Assembly: GCA_013397845.1 (NCBI GenBank)
Contig: VZTG01007436.1
Location: 1,586,181 to 1,650,180 of the forward strand
DNA from: Melanocharis versteri
Taxonomy: Eukaryota > Chordata > Aves > Passeriformes > Melanocharitidae
Length of the DNA stretch: 64,000 nt
Direction: 5' to 3'
The translations under genes were made by a program, and so were the position numbers. This document shows positions 48,443 to 60,286 of this stretch, piece by piece. A model generated the notes under the pieces. That model was not told the DNA's origin, did no database searches, and saw only the letters and a program-made list of their open reading frames with translations. Positions within the stretch are counted from its first letter, which is position 1, and each line of letters starts with the position of its first letter.

Positions 48443-51400
48443 TCTTGGCAGATACCCATTTTAAGTCCAGAAACTTGCAGAATAATGGGAAAACTCTCAT
48501 GTTTTTCCAGAATAGTAATAAGAGAGAGTAGAAGTATGAGGGATATTTAGTCTATGAACCTAGCATCCCTGAAGGTCAAACTAACTGTGAATGCTTTTAA
48601 TGTGGAATATATTAAATACATGTAGTTGCACTGCTTACATTTAAGAGTAGGGATTTCCTGAGTTTGGGGGAATGCCTGGAGCCTACTTCTTAAGACACTC
48701 TCATAGCTGAGAAGGGCATCTTGATACTTAGTCTTGCAGTCAGTGGTTCAGAGCAGCTCCCTTCATAGTGCAGGTGGCTGACTTAAGATCAGGAAGCTCT
48801 GTCTGGTTTGAAAGTATTATCAGTTGATACTGGATTAAAATTAATGCCCATACAAGTCTCAGTGATATGCTCGAGCTCTTGTTCCATCCTGCATTGTTGG
48901 CCTCAGACTGAAATTGTCACATGAAGTACTCTGTTACGAACTGCCTGTATTTAGGCTTTAGCTGTGGAGTAGCTGAGCCACCTTCTTTGCAGAAGACAGT
49001 AAAGCTTAAGCCTTCAGCTCAGCCTCTTGAGCAGGCTTGCTAGTGTGTTTGACTAGTTTTCATACATGATAGTAAAGCATTTTTGCTTTGGAGTACATTT
49101 ACTGCTGTTGTCACTAAATGCCCTTGTCTGAGTCGCATTTCTACCACTTAGGGTGGCAGAAGTGTGTAAGGTGCAATTCATTGCTGTCATTGCATGTTAA
49201 GGTCCATAGTATGTATTTTTAGTTTGAGATGGTTTTATCTGCTAGACCACTTAAAAGCTAGAGACCATGCAGCCAGACATTGAATTTTTGTATGTGTTCT
49301 CTTTCCAGTATAACCATCTTTGATGCCTCACAAATTTTGTCTGGGCTTCTTCTGATACAAAAACCACAAAAAGAAAAAGAAGCTTAAAAAACCAAACCAA
49401 ACCACCAAAAAATCCCCAAAACAAACCAAAACAACCTGCCAAAAAAAACCAAACCTGAAACGTTGTGTGCCTGTATGCATTGTCCAGCTGCAGCACCCAG
49501 GCAAAAAATGGATTGTCTTTTGGTTATGAATGATGCCTTGTTTCTATCCTTAAACCAGCGGCACTGATGTTTCTCAGCTTTTGATAAGGCTGTAATTGTC
49601 CGTTTTTTTTTTTTTTTGTGGCGGTGGTTTGTGGGTTTTGGTTTTTTTTTTAATTTTAGAAACAAACACTACAACCTTTTTCTTCACTACCTGCTCCTCT
49701 GTATGTTTTTTTCTGAGGTCACAAAACGGGTAAGTGAAATAAAAGCACATATTGCTGAGTTTCTCTTCAACTCTTAAAAATTAGTAATGGAAAACTTGAA
49801 CCTATTCATTTTACTCTTTGTAAATGTGCATGACTTTACTAGTCCTCAGCCTTTAAACCTTAAGTAGTTGTATTTGTTATAGTGCTGATAGGCAACTGGA
49901 GAAGTAAAAGGGCTCTGCAGTAGTTAAGAGAACTGTGAAAATGTGAGTTTTTCTAAAATATGCTGTCATAAATCACTACTTTGAACATGGAAAAGGAAGT
50001 TCAGTGTCTTTTTCTTGATATCTCTCAAGTAACGCTTATTAAAAATGGCTTTCAAACTTCTCCAATGTTACAGAAGCTTATGGTGTAATTGGAGTTTTGT
50101 GGTAAGGAATGTTGGTAGTTTATATAGCTCCATTTTATTAAAATATGTAAAAAGCCTTAATGAAAACTTTGAGTGCCAGACAGCCTTTCCTCAGGTGTCC
50201 TGAATAAAAACCCCCCACCACTTGAGATAACCAATGACCAGAGCATCGTTCTGCATCTTGTTTGTGTGAACTGTAGCATTGGATTCCTGCCTGGTACAGC
50301 TTGAGTAGGGGGTGTCTATGTATATTATGAGGAGACTTAATCACGCTTTCATAAATAAAAATCCTTTCACATGAGATTATGGCGCCCTGGATTTCACGAG
50401 TTACTGTCTGAGTGTCCTGAACTTTTATGCTCTTCCTGTGCTGTAGAAATTCTCCAGGTTGGTTCACTTTACCTTGCACTCTTCACGTGGTTCATCTGGG
50501 TGTGGTGTATTCCTAAATCTGCCTCTTGCACACTGCAGTTGTTCAAAAGCAGGAAATTTGGAACTATTTTGGAATGGGCAGGGAAACCCGCCCCCAAGCG
50601 TTGGGACCGGGGTTTTTACCTTTCCCTTGGCGCTGGATAAAGCGAGGCGGCAGTAAGTGTGCTTGCTGCCCTCTAATGTCCTGTTCTGGTGTTTGGCTCA
50701 TTGCTGCAACAGGCCGTCGGCCGGGCACAGATACACATTTAATTCAGGGTGACTGCTCTCCTAGGGGGAGTAGAACCGAGCAAACAAGAAACAGCTCATG
50801 CATGGATGAGTCACGTCTACCAAAGGTCCTTGTTTCCTTATCAGACCGGCGAGCAAAGACAGAAGCAATTCTATGCAAGGCGAGTCAGTAATAAAACTGG
50901 CTCACACCTGTAGCAGTAGTGTCTTAATGGCAGGTAGAAATGCGTCCTGAGAACCAACTGGCAGAAAGGAAAACCCAAAGAAAAAGCTGGTTGAGTTGTT
51001 GCGTGGCATGAAAAGGCTATCTTTATTGTAAGTGGTTTTATTGTGTTTGTCAGTTTCCCTTTGCAGTGGAATGTTTCTGTTCCCAATCCGGAATAGTAAT
51101 AAAAACACAGATTATATCCATTAGTGTAGTGTGCAGTCATTATATTTAGTGGTATTTCCCTTCTCATGATTGTTTCTGGGCCTGCCTTTTAGTTGTGCTT
51201 TGGGTCCTTCTTTCCACAACTGGATTTTTGTGAGCATAATGTGCAGCATCTTTTACTTCAGCCACAAGTTCAATACGAATACTCATGTAAAAAGAGGAAA
51301 ACTTTTTTTTTTTTTGCAAAGTAATTTTTGAGAATATGCAATTAAAACTTATGAAAGTGCTATTAGACAAAATGTGGGATGTTACATACAGAGATTTTGT

Positions 51401-51820
51401 TCATATCTACCCTCATTTATCTGCTGGTGTTGGGAGGAGTGCTGACAGAACTTTAAAGATGGCAAGCATGGACTGTTTCAGCTCCAAATATTTGACCTTT
51501 ACTTCAGTATCTTTTTAAATGAGAATTTTCTGCTGAGCACAATACCACGGCAGTACTTGCGATACACTTGCTGCTGGTTAACAGTAGCGCAGAGATCAGA
51601 AATGTTTCGAGGGTTTGTGGGTGTTTTCATGGGATGTTCTTTGTCCTGGATCCATGGGAGAAGATCCTAATGCTGAAGCAATGACGCCGTTTAAGGGTTT
51701 GGCATTCTTAGCACCTATTACCTTTTTTTTGTTTGTTTGTTTACTTTGCCTGTATTCCTATGAGCATTAAAACATTCAATGGCTATTACAGAAATGTCCC
51801 TGATCTCGCTGTGCTTCATC
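48443..51820. other. Intergenic region downstream of VDAC2
   Basis: No exon was recognised on either strand; in particular I see no piece of COMTD1, the tail-to-tail neighbour of VDAC2 in mammals. It contains an A/C-rich tract (49385-49455) and a T/G-rich tract (49602-49657) in opposite sense, a T run (about 51304-51315) and a short (GTTT) repeat near 51730. Confidence 0.55.
49385..49657. repeat. Opposed A/C-rich and T/G-rich tracts (imperfect inverted repeat)
   Basis: 49385-49455 is nearly pure A and C on the + strand (aaccaaaccaaaccacc and similar); 49602-49657 is nearly pure T and G. They are broadly complementary and about 150 bases apart. Confidence 0.7.
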
Positions 51821-51829
51821 GCTTCGGCC

Positions 51830-52600
51830 TGAGCTACCCGAGCTCCGCCTGAGAGCCGGCACGGAGCGAGGAGCTGAGGTGCGTGCTCACAAGGAACCAG
51901 TGAGCTTTGCCCTGGGATTCTTAGCGGTCTATGGCGGCATTATTAAAAATACATTTTAAATGACTCTTTACTACGCACACGTGGCTCCTTCGTTTAAGAA
52001 ATGCTAAGTTTCGCTATGCTGCGGTCGGGGTTTGGCTGCGGCGTGGGGAGGGCTGTGTGTGAGTATTCTCTCATGTACAGTCCGGGATGTTTTCCCGGCA
52101 GCTTCCGAGCGAGCTTTGTTGCCAATTTACTTTTCCTCGTTACCCACTGCAGTCCGCGCCATGGCTCTAGCGATGGTGAGAACGATGGCCCCACGCCGGC
52201 CGGTGCGGGGCCGCTCCGAGGCGGCGGCGATGAGGACGGCGATGGCCCCAANCGGGCGCCGCCTGGTGGGCGGCGGTGCCCCGTCACGCGGCCGGTGCGC
52301 CCTCAGGAGGAGCCGCTCCTGCGGGCACGGTCCCCAGCCCGCCGACCGAGGAGGGCAGCGGGAAACGGTGATGGCAGCGAGCCCGAGCTGATGCTGAGAT
52401 AAAGAAATAGAATTAGAGGAGGAAAGGCCCCGCGTACGCCGGCACTCGGGGTGCTCTACCCTTGCGACTGAGAGGCTCCGGCAGCGCCCGTCGGCTCCGA
52501 GGGNNNNNNNNNNNNNNNNNNNNAGGAAGCAGCCAGCCCTGTTCTCACGGCCTGCGGCAGCCGGCTCCTGGGAGCATCCACTCACCTATCTAAAAGGAAT
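51830..52600. promoter_or_regulatory. Orphan CpG island downstream of VDAC2 (with gap)
   Basis: GC-rich, CpG-dense sequence, densest at 52140-52380, contains an ambiguous base (52252) and a 20-N gap (52504-52523). Open frames cross it on both strands, for example a + strand frame with many ATG codons (52032-52391), but none resembles a known protein. It is likely the promoter of a neighbouring gene or non-coding RNA whose body lies elsewhere. Orientation is unknown. Confidence 0.55.
52504..52523. other. Assembly gap (20 N)
   Basis: Run of 20 N in the GC-rich island. The round number suggests a placeholder of unknown true length. Confidence 0.95.
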
Positions 52601-53004
52601 TAATTAACGCAACAAGTTGTCTTCCCGACTGCTGCTCTGCTCCTGACGTGACAATACTTCTCTAGAAGAAATACCCAAATGGCTTGTGATACCTTGATTT
52701 CCAAAGAGATGTTCTGGCCACCCTTTACTATAAGAAACACTTGCTGGCAGGAGGACAGGGCACACCAGTTGCCAAAACCCAGCAGGCAAAGGGGAAGGAC
52801 TCAAAATGTTGCCGACTCATCATATTCCCATATCTGGTGGCATCAGGCAGTGTGGCAGGGCTGGACCAACGCTGTGGTGGCCACAGGGCATGTTAGAAGT
52901 GTGGGCGCACGGCCGCAGCCCAGAGACCTCACGCTGCTACAGTGTGGGTAGCTCACAAACTCTTCCCCCATCTTTACAATTAATTGTAATTAATTTAAGT
53001 GTCA

Positions 53005-53702
53005 ATCAAGCCACTGGAGCATCCGGACAGGGAAGAGAGCCCAGCAAGTCTGCTATGGGCCTGTCCCATGTGGACGTGGCCAGCAGTGTGCCCAAGTGGC
53101 CAAGAAGGCCAATGGCATCCTGGCTTGTATGAGAAATAATGTGATCAGCAGAACTAGGGCAGTGATTGTCCCTCTCGGCACTGGTGAGGCCACACCTTGA
53201 GTACTGCATCCAGTTCTGGGCCCCTCAGCTCAGGAAGAACACTGAGGTGCTGGAGCATGTCCAGAGAAGGGCAGCAGAGCTCGTGAAAGGTCTACAGGGT
53301 AAGTCCTATGAGGAGCAGCTGAGGGAGCTGGGGTTGTTGAACCTGGAGAAAAGGAGCCTCAGAGGTGACCTTATCACTCTCTACAACTAACTGAAAGGAG
53401 GGTGTAGCTAGGCTGGCATCAGCCTCTTCTCCCAGGCAACTGGTGACGGAATGAGAGGACATAGCCTCAAGCTGCACTTGGGGATGTTTCACTTAGACAT
53501 TAGGAGGAATTTCTTCACAGAAAAGGTGATTAAACATCAAAATGGACTGCCCAGGGAGGGTCTGTCCTGGGAGGCGTTTAAGAAAAGACTGGATGTGGCA
53601 CTCAGTGCCATGGTCTAGTTGACACAGGGGTGTTTGATCACAGGTTGGACTCGATGATCTCTGACATCTTTTCCAACCTAATTGATTCTGTGATTCTGTG
53701 AT
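53005..53702 (+). mobile_element. CR1 LINE, 5'-truncated ORF2 tail and 3' end
   Basis: Long stretch of the C-terminal CR1 ORF2 region on the + strand: the frame at 53166-53390 carries [15 protein letters not shown], then EHVQRRA and [17 protein letters not shown], the diagnostic order for bird CR1. A TAA (53388-53390) and a TAG shortly after interrupt the frame, and a small deletion shortens the block after GLPRE, so it is inactive. The element ends with the typical caggttggactcgatgatct block and a short octamer repeat (attctgtg) at about 53685-53702. The 5' boundary is approximate. Confidence 0.9.
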
Positions 53703-54237
53703 GCTGGGGTGAAGCACCAGCCTTTGCTGTTTGAGCTGGTGGTGCCATGGGGCAGAAGTGGTTAGTGCTGCTGTGAGGAGTGACTGTAACACCATCCCCT
53801 TCACGCAGAGGGGCTGTCAGAAAGCTGCTGTGCAGAATATTTTGGTTGAGGATGGGGAGCAGATACAACTTTTGTTTGGGCTGTTTTGTTCATGAACATA
53901 CAAAATCTATCTTTCCTGGACAAAACCAGAAGACTAGTGCATCCACGGTGCTGGGTAGTCAACTGCTGTCCCAGGCTCCCCACTGCCTCTTCCTGGGTGC
54001 TGCCTCACCTTGTCCTCTTTGAGGACCCTTATTGGTCTTTGGGGCTTTGTTTCCTTTCCAAGCAGAGCATGCAAACACCTCTTTGCCAGCTGTGTTGAAC
54101 CCCTCACCTGCTGGGGAGTGGGAGAAATAGGTGTATTGCCAGCTGCCCTGGTGCAGGGGGCTGAGCCTGGGCCCAGGCCAAATTGACAGCTATGGTGAAT
54201 TTTTCCCTTGGTACCTTGCAGAGTGGATTGGCTGAGT

Positions 54238-54401
54238 TGTAACTGTTCACAAGAAACACCTGGTGTCATTTTGGGTGGGTTGTAACTGTTCACAAGAAAC
54301 ACCTGGTGTCATTTTGGGTGGATTGTAATTGTTCACAAGAAACACCTGGTGTCATTTTGGGTGGATTGTAATTGTTCACAAGAAACACCTGGTGTCATTT
54401 T
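54238..54401 (+). repeat. Minisatellite, 43-base unit, 3.8 copies
   Basis: Units begin at 54238, 54281, 54324 and 54367 (the last partial, 35 bases). The core is gttcacaagaaacacctggt. Copies differ at only a few positions (aactg versus aattg; gggt versus ggat), so the expansion is recent. A 10-base direct repeat (aattgacagc) stands on either side, at 54181-54190 and 54411-54420. Confidence 0.95.
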
Positions 54402-54420
54402 CATTTCTCCAATTGACAGC

Positions 54421-57400
54421 ATGTGCTTTGGGGAGTAGGGTAGGGAGTATTTTTGCTTTCTCTTAGTGGTGCTGTGCAATGGGTGTCCTTTAGCCTTGAC
54501 AGAAGCCTGCCCATTGTGATGGAGTGCGTAGCAGCTCTTGCTGTTGTAGCTGTGAGGTTCATTTTTTGGGCTGAACAGAACCAGCTTTGACAGACATTCC
54601 CATGGACGTGGTAAGCAGAGGTGGTGGTCCTCTATGCTTCCAGCTGCAGAATTTTCTCTGACAGAGATGGCACTAGGTGAGTGTGAGTGGGTGTTTGTAT
54701 TTCAGGAATCATTGTTTTATGAAATATTTTTAAGAGAACTGCAATTCACAAATAGTTCTTCATGGTGCTGTAATTTACTGTGGATGTAGGCTAATACTGC
54801 AGTCTTAGAAGGCTGATCTTCTTCCACTATGTTTGAGAAAATATTTTACTTTTATATTACTCTTTTGAAGTGCCTTAGGAAGTCTGGTACAGCATTCAGT
54901 CCTGGTGCAAGACTGGTAGGCTTTCCGGTGAGCCTTAATGCTTTGTAGCAGAGGGCCTCTCTGCATTTAGGGTATGTGAACATGTGTTGAAATTCTTTGC
55001 AGTGCACTTGAATAGCCTGAAGCTCCCCTGGTTTAACTTTATCATGCCAATCATAAGGTGAGTTCATGAGTGAGCACTGATTTATGAGTTTTGATAGTCT
55101 CTCTGCCATGACGGCACAACCTAACTAAAACACCTTCTCTGTTTCAAAACAATCTGGCTCAGAGTCCCATTTCCTAACATTTCCTTTTCTGTGTAGGCGG
55201 CTGTAGCAGAGATGTACCATGGAGTCCCACCACAGTCATTAGTAGTAGCTTCTCCTGGGCACAGCTCCTCCTAACTCACAGCACACCCTAATGCCGGAGG
55301 AGTGCATGTGAGGTGTTGGCCTTGGCTCCCCTATGGGTTTGGCAAAGCATAAGTCACTGCCAAGCAGAGAGAGCAGGGCTCGTAGCAAGCATGAATTCAC
55401 TGCCTTACAAACCTTTTGTGTTAACCTGATTATGTTTCTTGTTCATGAAATGAGCTTGCTCTCATGTTTCCGTCTGGGATTTCCTGAATTAAAAACATGG
55501 TGTGCCACATGTGCCTGGTCTCGTGGGGCTGGGGCACCCGGTGGCCACACCACGGGGTGTGGCTGTGCTGGCCTTGGGTGGGAGTGGGTACATGCCTGCC
55601 TTGGCCCGTGAGCTGAGCTGCCTGCAGAGCAGCTGGTGGGTACCTGAGGGCAGGGCTGCAGGCACGAAGACCTCAGCCTGTATAGCAGCAAGGGAGAGAA
55701 GGACCGAGGAGCAGAAAAGCATTCAAAATATAAACTTTCCAGAAGAAGAAACACTTTAATACTTCCCTTCACAGGATAACTGTGGACAACCTGCTGCTAC
55801 TTCTCTGTTTTTCTTCCCTTTAACTTACAGCCTTTGATCCCTTGGGAAAAAAGTACAGGGAGTTAGCCGAAATGACTAGATGTTGCTGTAGCTGTTATAG
55901 TCCAATTTCCTTTTATGAAGTAAGATAAACCCAAAGCAGAAAGTTAAGATAATTAATTAAACACAGAAAAGGCAGTTGTTGTTTCTGCTGGTGATTCCCT
56001 GATTTTGTCTACTTCTTTTGCTAGACAGTTGTGACCACAGCACAAAGCTGCTTGGCCCTTCTGAGACCAAGGAATCACTGGCACAGACTGCAGAAAGCCA
56101 GCTATTTTCCTGTTTATAGGTTCTCAGTTTATTAGCCTGAAGGCAAAAGAAGTAATATGAAACCCAGTAAGGTCAGGAAGGGCCACGTCAAGGGTTGAAT
56201 GCAGAAATGTTTGATCATAAAATTAAAATCTATATTATAATGCTTACATGTAATAGGGGCTGTCCTAATTAAGATTGCTTGTGCAAGTTTAATTAGTCTT
56301 TTGCAACCTTGTGCTTAGTGCTTAGCTTTGCAGCCTTAATCATGTGCCTTTAGTGTAGTTTGTAGAGGTGACCGTAAATGGTTCCTAAGGTCAACAGGCA
56401 GACAGACCTTATCTGCCCATCTAAAGCGTTCATTAAGAGTTTACCATAGCCCACGTCTGGAAGTTTAAATATACACTTGAACTTAAGCTTGAGTTAAATG
56501 GCATTCCTCAATATATGGTATGTGAGTGACTACATTGAAAATCAAGAAAGGAAAACTTGGTAGCAGCCATCAAAGTAACCAAAGCTGCATGAGAGAGGGG
56601 AGTGAGATGGGCTTGATGGTACCTGTGACACCTTCTGTAATGACAGAAGGAATTTAAGCACTGGGTCTCTGGGTGTTGATCAAATGTGTCTGTGCTTTTT
56701 CCTCCTTCAAGTTAGTCTTCAGTGGTAACTTGGATCAGTCTCAGAATTGTGAGGATAGGTTTGATCCCATGCAGCAGTCCTTGACAGGGGCCAAGGGAGC
56801 TCAGCTTTGGTACTGTGGCACAGACCCTCTGCAGGACACCTCATTGGGTCTTGATGGTCCTCCAACCCAGTTGAGAGGAACTACTGCCTGTTGGTGGGAA
56901 TAGCTCCGAAGAAATGACTGTGCCTAAAAACCACAACAGCTGTGGGATGACTCAAAGGTGATGATAAAGAAGCTGAGTTTAAACATCTGTGGAGAAACTC
57001 CAAATTTTTGTACAGGAATCATTTGTCAGAAGTTTGACCTAGTGTGTGTTGTTTTGTAATTGTACTTCGATAGTGAATTAATGCCCCTCTGCACTGGGGA
57101 TGTCTTTGAGGCTCACTGGAATATAATCCAGCTCGGCTGCTTAAAGGAAACCAAGGAGGGCTCTGCTTTTTCTTTCAGGTTGTGTTAATCTCTTTGATAT
57201 AATACATGATGGCACAGTAGTTGCACAGTTAACTGTGGCTTTCTGCTCTGGAACAACCCCACTAATTACACTCTATAGAAAAGATAGATTAAGTGTCTTG
57301 GGAGAGCATTTTATACAGCTGGCATGTAGATGGCTGGAGGATGTTGAGGGTGAAACTGGAAATGACATGCCAAAACCCTGCTGATGTGCCCAGGAAGCTG

Positions 57401-59786
57401 AGGAGACCTTGGTAGCTGGGTGGTAGCTGGTGAAGGCACCTGAGGGACCCTTTCTCACCTCTGTTTGTGGAGCTGAAGATTGCCAGAGGTGAAGGGAGAT
57501 GTGGGTCCCTCCAGACAGAGCAGCATGGAGACATCATTGCGCACTCTCTCCCTGACCCCATGTAGTCCTTACAGCTCTGCTTGAATCCAAACATGTCCAC
57601 TGTTGTCTGACAAAGCTTTCCAGTTCTGCTCATTGCAACTGTTCCTGCTCCTCTTGCTTTCCAGGTTTTGATTTGTAACAGGTATCAGCAGCATTGACTT
57701 CTGGGAAAAACACATACCTTATAAAGTAAACATTGAGAGTTGTGAGCCACAGCCTGTGTGAATTTCGCTGCTGCAAGCAAAAGGGTCATATATGCAATGC
57801 AAGGTAAAAATAATGCTCAAACCCAGCATTTTGGAGCTAAATATTGTAGGTGTTCTGGGCCTTTTCTGTTTTGTTGGTTGGTTAGTTGGTTTTGGTTTTT
57901 TGGGTTTTTTTTGCCAGTCCAAGGAGTTATGTGCTTTGCTTACCTTTAAATGTAAACTCCTAATGTTTGATTCCTAAAACCCCACACAACAAAAGATACA
58001 AGGTGATATCATGGACAAGCATGAGGTTCCTTACAAATAAGCCTAAATTTTACCTGCAGCAGTTACTTCTATTTGAATTTGCAGGCATCCATTTCCCTTC
58101 TTGTGAAGGTTTCTTTGCACCTGTTTTGAAATTCATTTGTCTCTTCTAGATTTGGTTATTTTTTGTTGTTGTGGCTTGTTTGTTTTTCTTGCCATGCTGG
58201 AAGAATCCCTCTTTTCTGTTGCTGGGAGTTGTGCTACAGGCCAGTGTCATCTTGGCCGTAACCCTGTGGACTTCTCTGCCCATGTCACATAACATGACAG
58301 CCTGGATATCCTGTGAACCAGTCCTCTCTGAGAGTGGATTTCTTCTGTTGATGTTTTGTATTTGTGGGTTTGATTAAAATTCTTGGTGTTGTGTATGTAC
58401 AGTGAGGCTTTGTCTTGGGTAATGAATGCTGTGGTGTTGTGTGGGTGTGCAGTATTTAGGTATTGCATTTACTTGTGACAGCAGCAATAACATTTTCTCA
58501 TTAACTATCTTCTGAAATCTAATTTCATGATGTCAAAAAGTTACTACTTTCATCTCACCAACATAACCCAAGTCCCTACCCCAGCATAACTCAAAAGGTT
58601 GCTGGAAAAATGCAGAGTCTCTTGGTTTTTTTTTAGTAGGTGAATAGGAATAAAATTATGAGCCTTTAAACTAAATAATAATTTTTTCCTTGTACCCTGA
58701 GATCTGTTCAATCAATAATCTTTCTGCTAACTCTGGGGACAATTTTAGTTGCCTCCATAAAATGTTTTAATTATTTAAAATCATAAAATATAAGTAGGCA
58801 CAATTTGCTTGGAACTCATTAGGGAAATATATGAATAAGAAGAAAAGATAATGTTTGCTTCTGCATCAATTTAAAGCAGTCTCTAAAATATGAAATCTAA
58901 TCCTGGAAAGCAGTGACTTATCAGCAATGTTTATTTTTCTTATAATAGGAGTAAATATTAAAACAGCTAGTTATGTGCTTATCCCTACAGTATTGCACTG
59001 AGCCAAAAAGGAAAATAAATAACTTGTCTAAAATCCCACATTAATTTCCCTCTTTTGCAGGTTTTATGTTTGTTCATTTCCTTTTTCAAAACATTGCTTT
59101 TAAAATTATTATAAAACAGGTGACTTAGAAACCATGAGTAGCTGCAAATGCATGAGACCAATTTTGTGTGATTAGAATTATGTAGAGGTAATGCTTTATA
59201 CTTGTGCAGAGCTTTTTCATCTAGTGCAAATCACTGGCACAACATGCAGGAGCAGAGAAATGCCACAGCCCTGGGAAAGGGCTTGGCAGACCAAAGAGCA
59301 GAGCAACTGACGAGTTAGGAAACAAAATAATCTCTTTAAGCTTCTCTGAAGAAACTTCAGTGCTCATTTACAGCTATTAGGTGTGCAAAGAGGGAAGAAT
59401 CAGCTCTGTCATTCCCTCGCTCAGTACTTGTTTGGGATATCATCAGCAATCCCTTCCCAAAACACTCTTCTTGTTTTATTTGTGACTTTCCACATTTTCA
59501 TTCTGGGAAGGCCATGACAGTGCTGCCTCTCCCATTAAAGTGAAATGAGCAATAAAATCCAACATGCTGCAAACCACTCAGAGATGGGCCCAGACCTTCT
59601 GTGCTGGGGAGCTTTAGGTTATTTGACTGTGTTGGTCTAGTTGTTGTTTGGAAGAAGGGATGGAGCTGCTCAGCATGGTCACATTCCTCAAGGTAGTGCA
59701 AGGGTGGTGCCATGATGGAGGAGACCTGTGCACTTCCAGTAGACGGGATGGATACAACCAAGCTGTATTAATCTCAGCTAGTAGGG
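54421..59786. other. Intergenic region
   Basis: No gene recognised. A reverse-strand 85-codon frame (54852-55109) has balanced composition but no family resemblance. A GC-richer stretch (about 55490-55680) shows overlapping frames on both strands, again unrecognised. A T/G-rich tract lies at about 57870-57916. Confidence 0.5.
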
Positions 59787-60286
59787 TGGTGTGGTTTAAC
59801 CCCAGCTGGCAACTAAGCCCCACAGAGCTGCTTCCTCACTACCCCTGGTGCAATGGGGGAGAGAATTGGAAGGGTAAAAGTGAGAAAACTTGTGAGTTGA
59901 GATAAAGACAGTTTAATAAACAAAGCAGAAACTGTAAAAACAAGGAATTCATTTACAGCTTCTCATCTGCAGGCAGGAAAGCCATGCCCAGGAAAGCAGG
60001 GCTCCACCACATATAACTTGGGAAGACAACCACCACCACTTTGAATGTCTCTCCTTCCTCCTTCCCCCCATTTTATATGCTGAGCATGCCATATGGTATC
60101 CCTTTGGCCAGTTTGGGTCAGCTGGCCTGGCTCTCTCTCCTTGCAATTTTTCATGCATCCCCAGCCTGTTCCTTGGTGCAGTGGAGTGAGGGGAGCATCA
60201 ACACTGTTTCCAGCACAAACCCAAAACAAAGCCCTGTACTAGTTGCTATTAAAAAAATTAACTCTACCTCAGCCCAACCCAGCACA
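59787..60286 (-). mobile_element. Endogenous retrovirus LTR, minus strand (solo)
   Basis: About 500 bases of the same LTR family as the copy at 9.4 kb, here reversed. The + strand opens with tggtgtggtttaacccc, the complement of the conserved LTR end, and closes with cccagcaca. Read on the minus strand it has a TATA box (TATAAAAT, 60070-60077) and an ATTAAA signal (59912-59917). Ends fit the TG..CA rule. No gag, pol or env sequence adjoins it and I see no clear target-site duplication. Confidence 0.8.
60070..60077 (-). promoter_or_regulatory. TATA box of the minus-strand LTR
   Basis: TATAAAAT on the minus strand, in the same relative place as the TATA box of the 9.4-kb copy. Confidence 0.5.

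Noticed and set aside
52001..52402. 133-codon forward frame in the 52-kb island as an N-terminal exon
   Set aside because: No resemblance to a known protein, an ambiguous base inside, and comparable frames in other phases. Not called as a gene.
53166..53390. Open frame beginning in [15 protein letters not shown] taken as a host gene
   Set aside because: It is the C-terminal part of CR1 ORF2, interrupted by stops, inside a 5'-truncated LINE.
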